NCBI GenBank assembly: GCA_963739545.1
Contig: CAVUAT010000006.1
Span: forward strand, 1-12,891
Length of the DNA stretch: 12,891 nucleotides
Origin: CAVUAT01 sp963739545
GTDB lineage: Bacteria; Actinomycetota; Thermoleophilia; Solirubrobacterales; 70-9
Direction of reading: 5' to 3'
The notes beneath the pieces were generated by a model. It was not told where the DNA came from. It ran no database searches and saw only the letters and a list, made by a program, of their open reading frames with translations. Made by a program: the position numbers and the translations under genes. Below, piece by piece: positions 12,669 through 12,891 of this stretch. Numbering within the stretch: position 1 is the stretch's first letter; every line of letters starts with the position of its first letter.

Positions 12669-12891
12669 TCAGGTCTTAAGAACCCCCTCCATCTCCAGAG
12701 GGCCGCGCTTCATCTCGGGCCCTCCGCCGTAGTTGCCCGGCCTGCCTCCGGCCTGGACTACACGATGGCAGGGGACGATCAGCGGTACAGGATCACTTCG
12801 CACACGTGCCGGCGGCGCGGAACGCCCGCGGGTTTCCGGCCTTCTCGGCGACGTCGCCGTAGCTCAGGGTCCTGCCCGTAGGGGATACGCG
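12669..12891 (-). pseudogene. ogt: C-terminal part of methylated-DNA-protein-cysteine methyltransferase, frame-broken and truncated by window edge
   Basis: The protein family repairs O6-alkylguanine by moving the alkyl group to its own cysteine. On the minus strand three frames must be joined: RIPYGQ (12889-12872), then TLSYGDVAEKAGNPRAFRAAG and TCAK (12870-12796), then DPVPLIVPCHRVV, GNYGGGPEMKRGPLEMEGV and stop (12794-12669). Together they match the DNA-binding domain of Ogt/MGMT, with the acceptor cysteine in PCHRV (codon 12770-12768) and the family's NYGGG. Each join is a +1 step. At the second, the old frame reads AAG TGA. The N-terminal part lies beyond the window. It is either a decayed gene, a region of poor sequence at a contig end, or a recoded gene. 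It converges on prfB. Confidence 0.75.

Noticed and set aside
11734..12732. A single 332-codon frame as the RF2 gene
   Set aside because: Its first 40 codons are Ser/Arg shadow sequence and its end after 12457 loses RF2 homology. The true protein needs pieces from three frames.
1..12891. CRISPR arrays, tRNA or rRNA genes, insertion sequences, prophage or defence genes
   Set aside because: I saw no regularly spaced repeats, no tRNA-like cloverleaf or rRNA segments and no transposase, integrase or nuclease motifs.

Overview
The window is a GC-rich stretch with very high G/C at third codon positions, densely packed genes and 13 of 14 stop codons TGA. The gene content, protein style and gene order suggest an actinobacterium, most likely Thermoleophilia/Solirubrobacterales. 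That placement is inferred from resemblance only. The last ~1 kb behaves like a contig edge, with several frame breaks.

Layout. (1) 1-4507, plus strand: the end of a probable LytR-CpsA-Psr (LCP) cell-wall ligase-like protein, then UDP-glucose/GDP-mannose dehydrogenase family enzyme, a sugar-1-phosphate nucleotidyltransferase, a bifunctional phosphoglucose/phosphomannose isomerase and an NTF2-like protein. Starts and stops overlap or lie close together, so the last four look like one operon making nucleotide sugars. (2) 4515-5718, minus strand: a class III adenylate cyclase followed 1 nt later by the ribosome-rescue hydrolase ArfB. This pair interrupts the sugar block. (3) 5816-6847, plus strand: a second sugar nucleotidyltransferase, transcribed divergently from the cyclase. 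(4) 6915-12610, plus strand: comF, a short hibernation factor (hpf), a group II truncated haemoglobin, secA and prfB (RF2). comFC-hpf-secA-prfB is an order also known from Bacillus. (5) 12669-12891, minus strand: the C-terminal part of a methylguanine-DNA methyltransferase, frame-broken and cut by the window edge.

How the genes fit together: region 1 plus the region 3 nucleotidyltransferase would turn hexose phosphates into activated sugars for envelope glycans, which an LCP enzyme could attach to the wall. Regions 2 and 4 are rich in translation-termination and ribosome-management genes (arfB, hpf, prfB) beside protein export (secA).

The points most worth a second look are: RF2, which carries the known CTTTGAC programmed +1 frameshift site and also two further unexplained +1 frame changes; similar +1 changes in the neighbouring methyltransferase, one at AAG-TGA; a truncated haemoglobin whose only sensible start is CTG overlapping the hpf stop; three putative leaderless promoters; a perfect inverted repeat overlapping the secA promoter; and two tiny ORFs that interlock with downstream start codons. 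I found no convincing new multi-gene system, CRISPR array, tRNA, rRNA or transposon. No gene-free stretch exceeds 300 bases.
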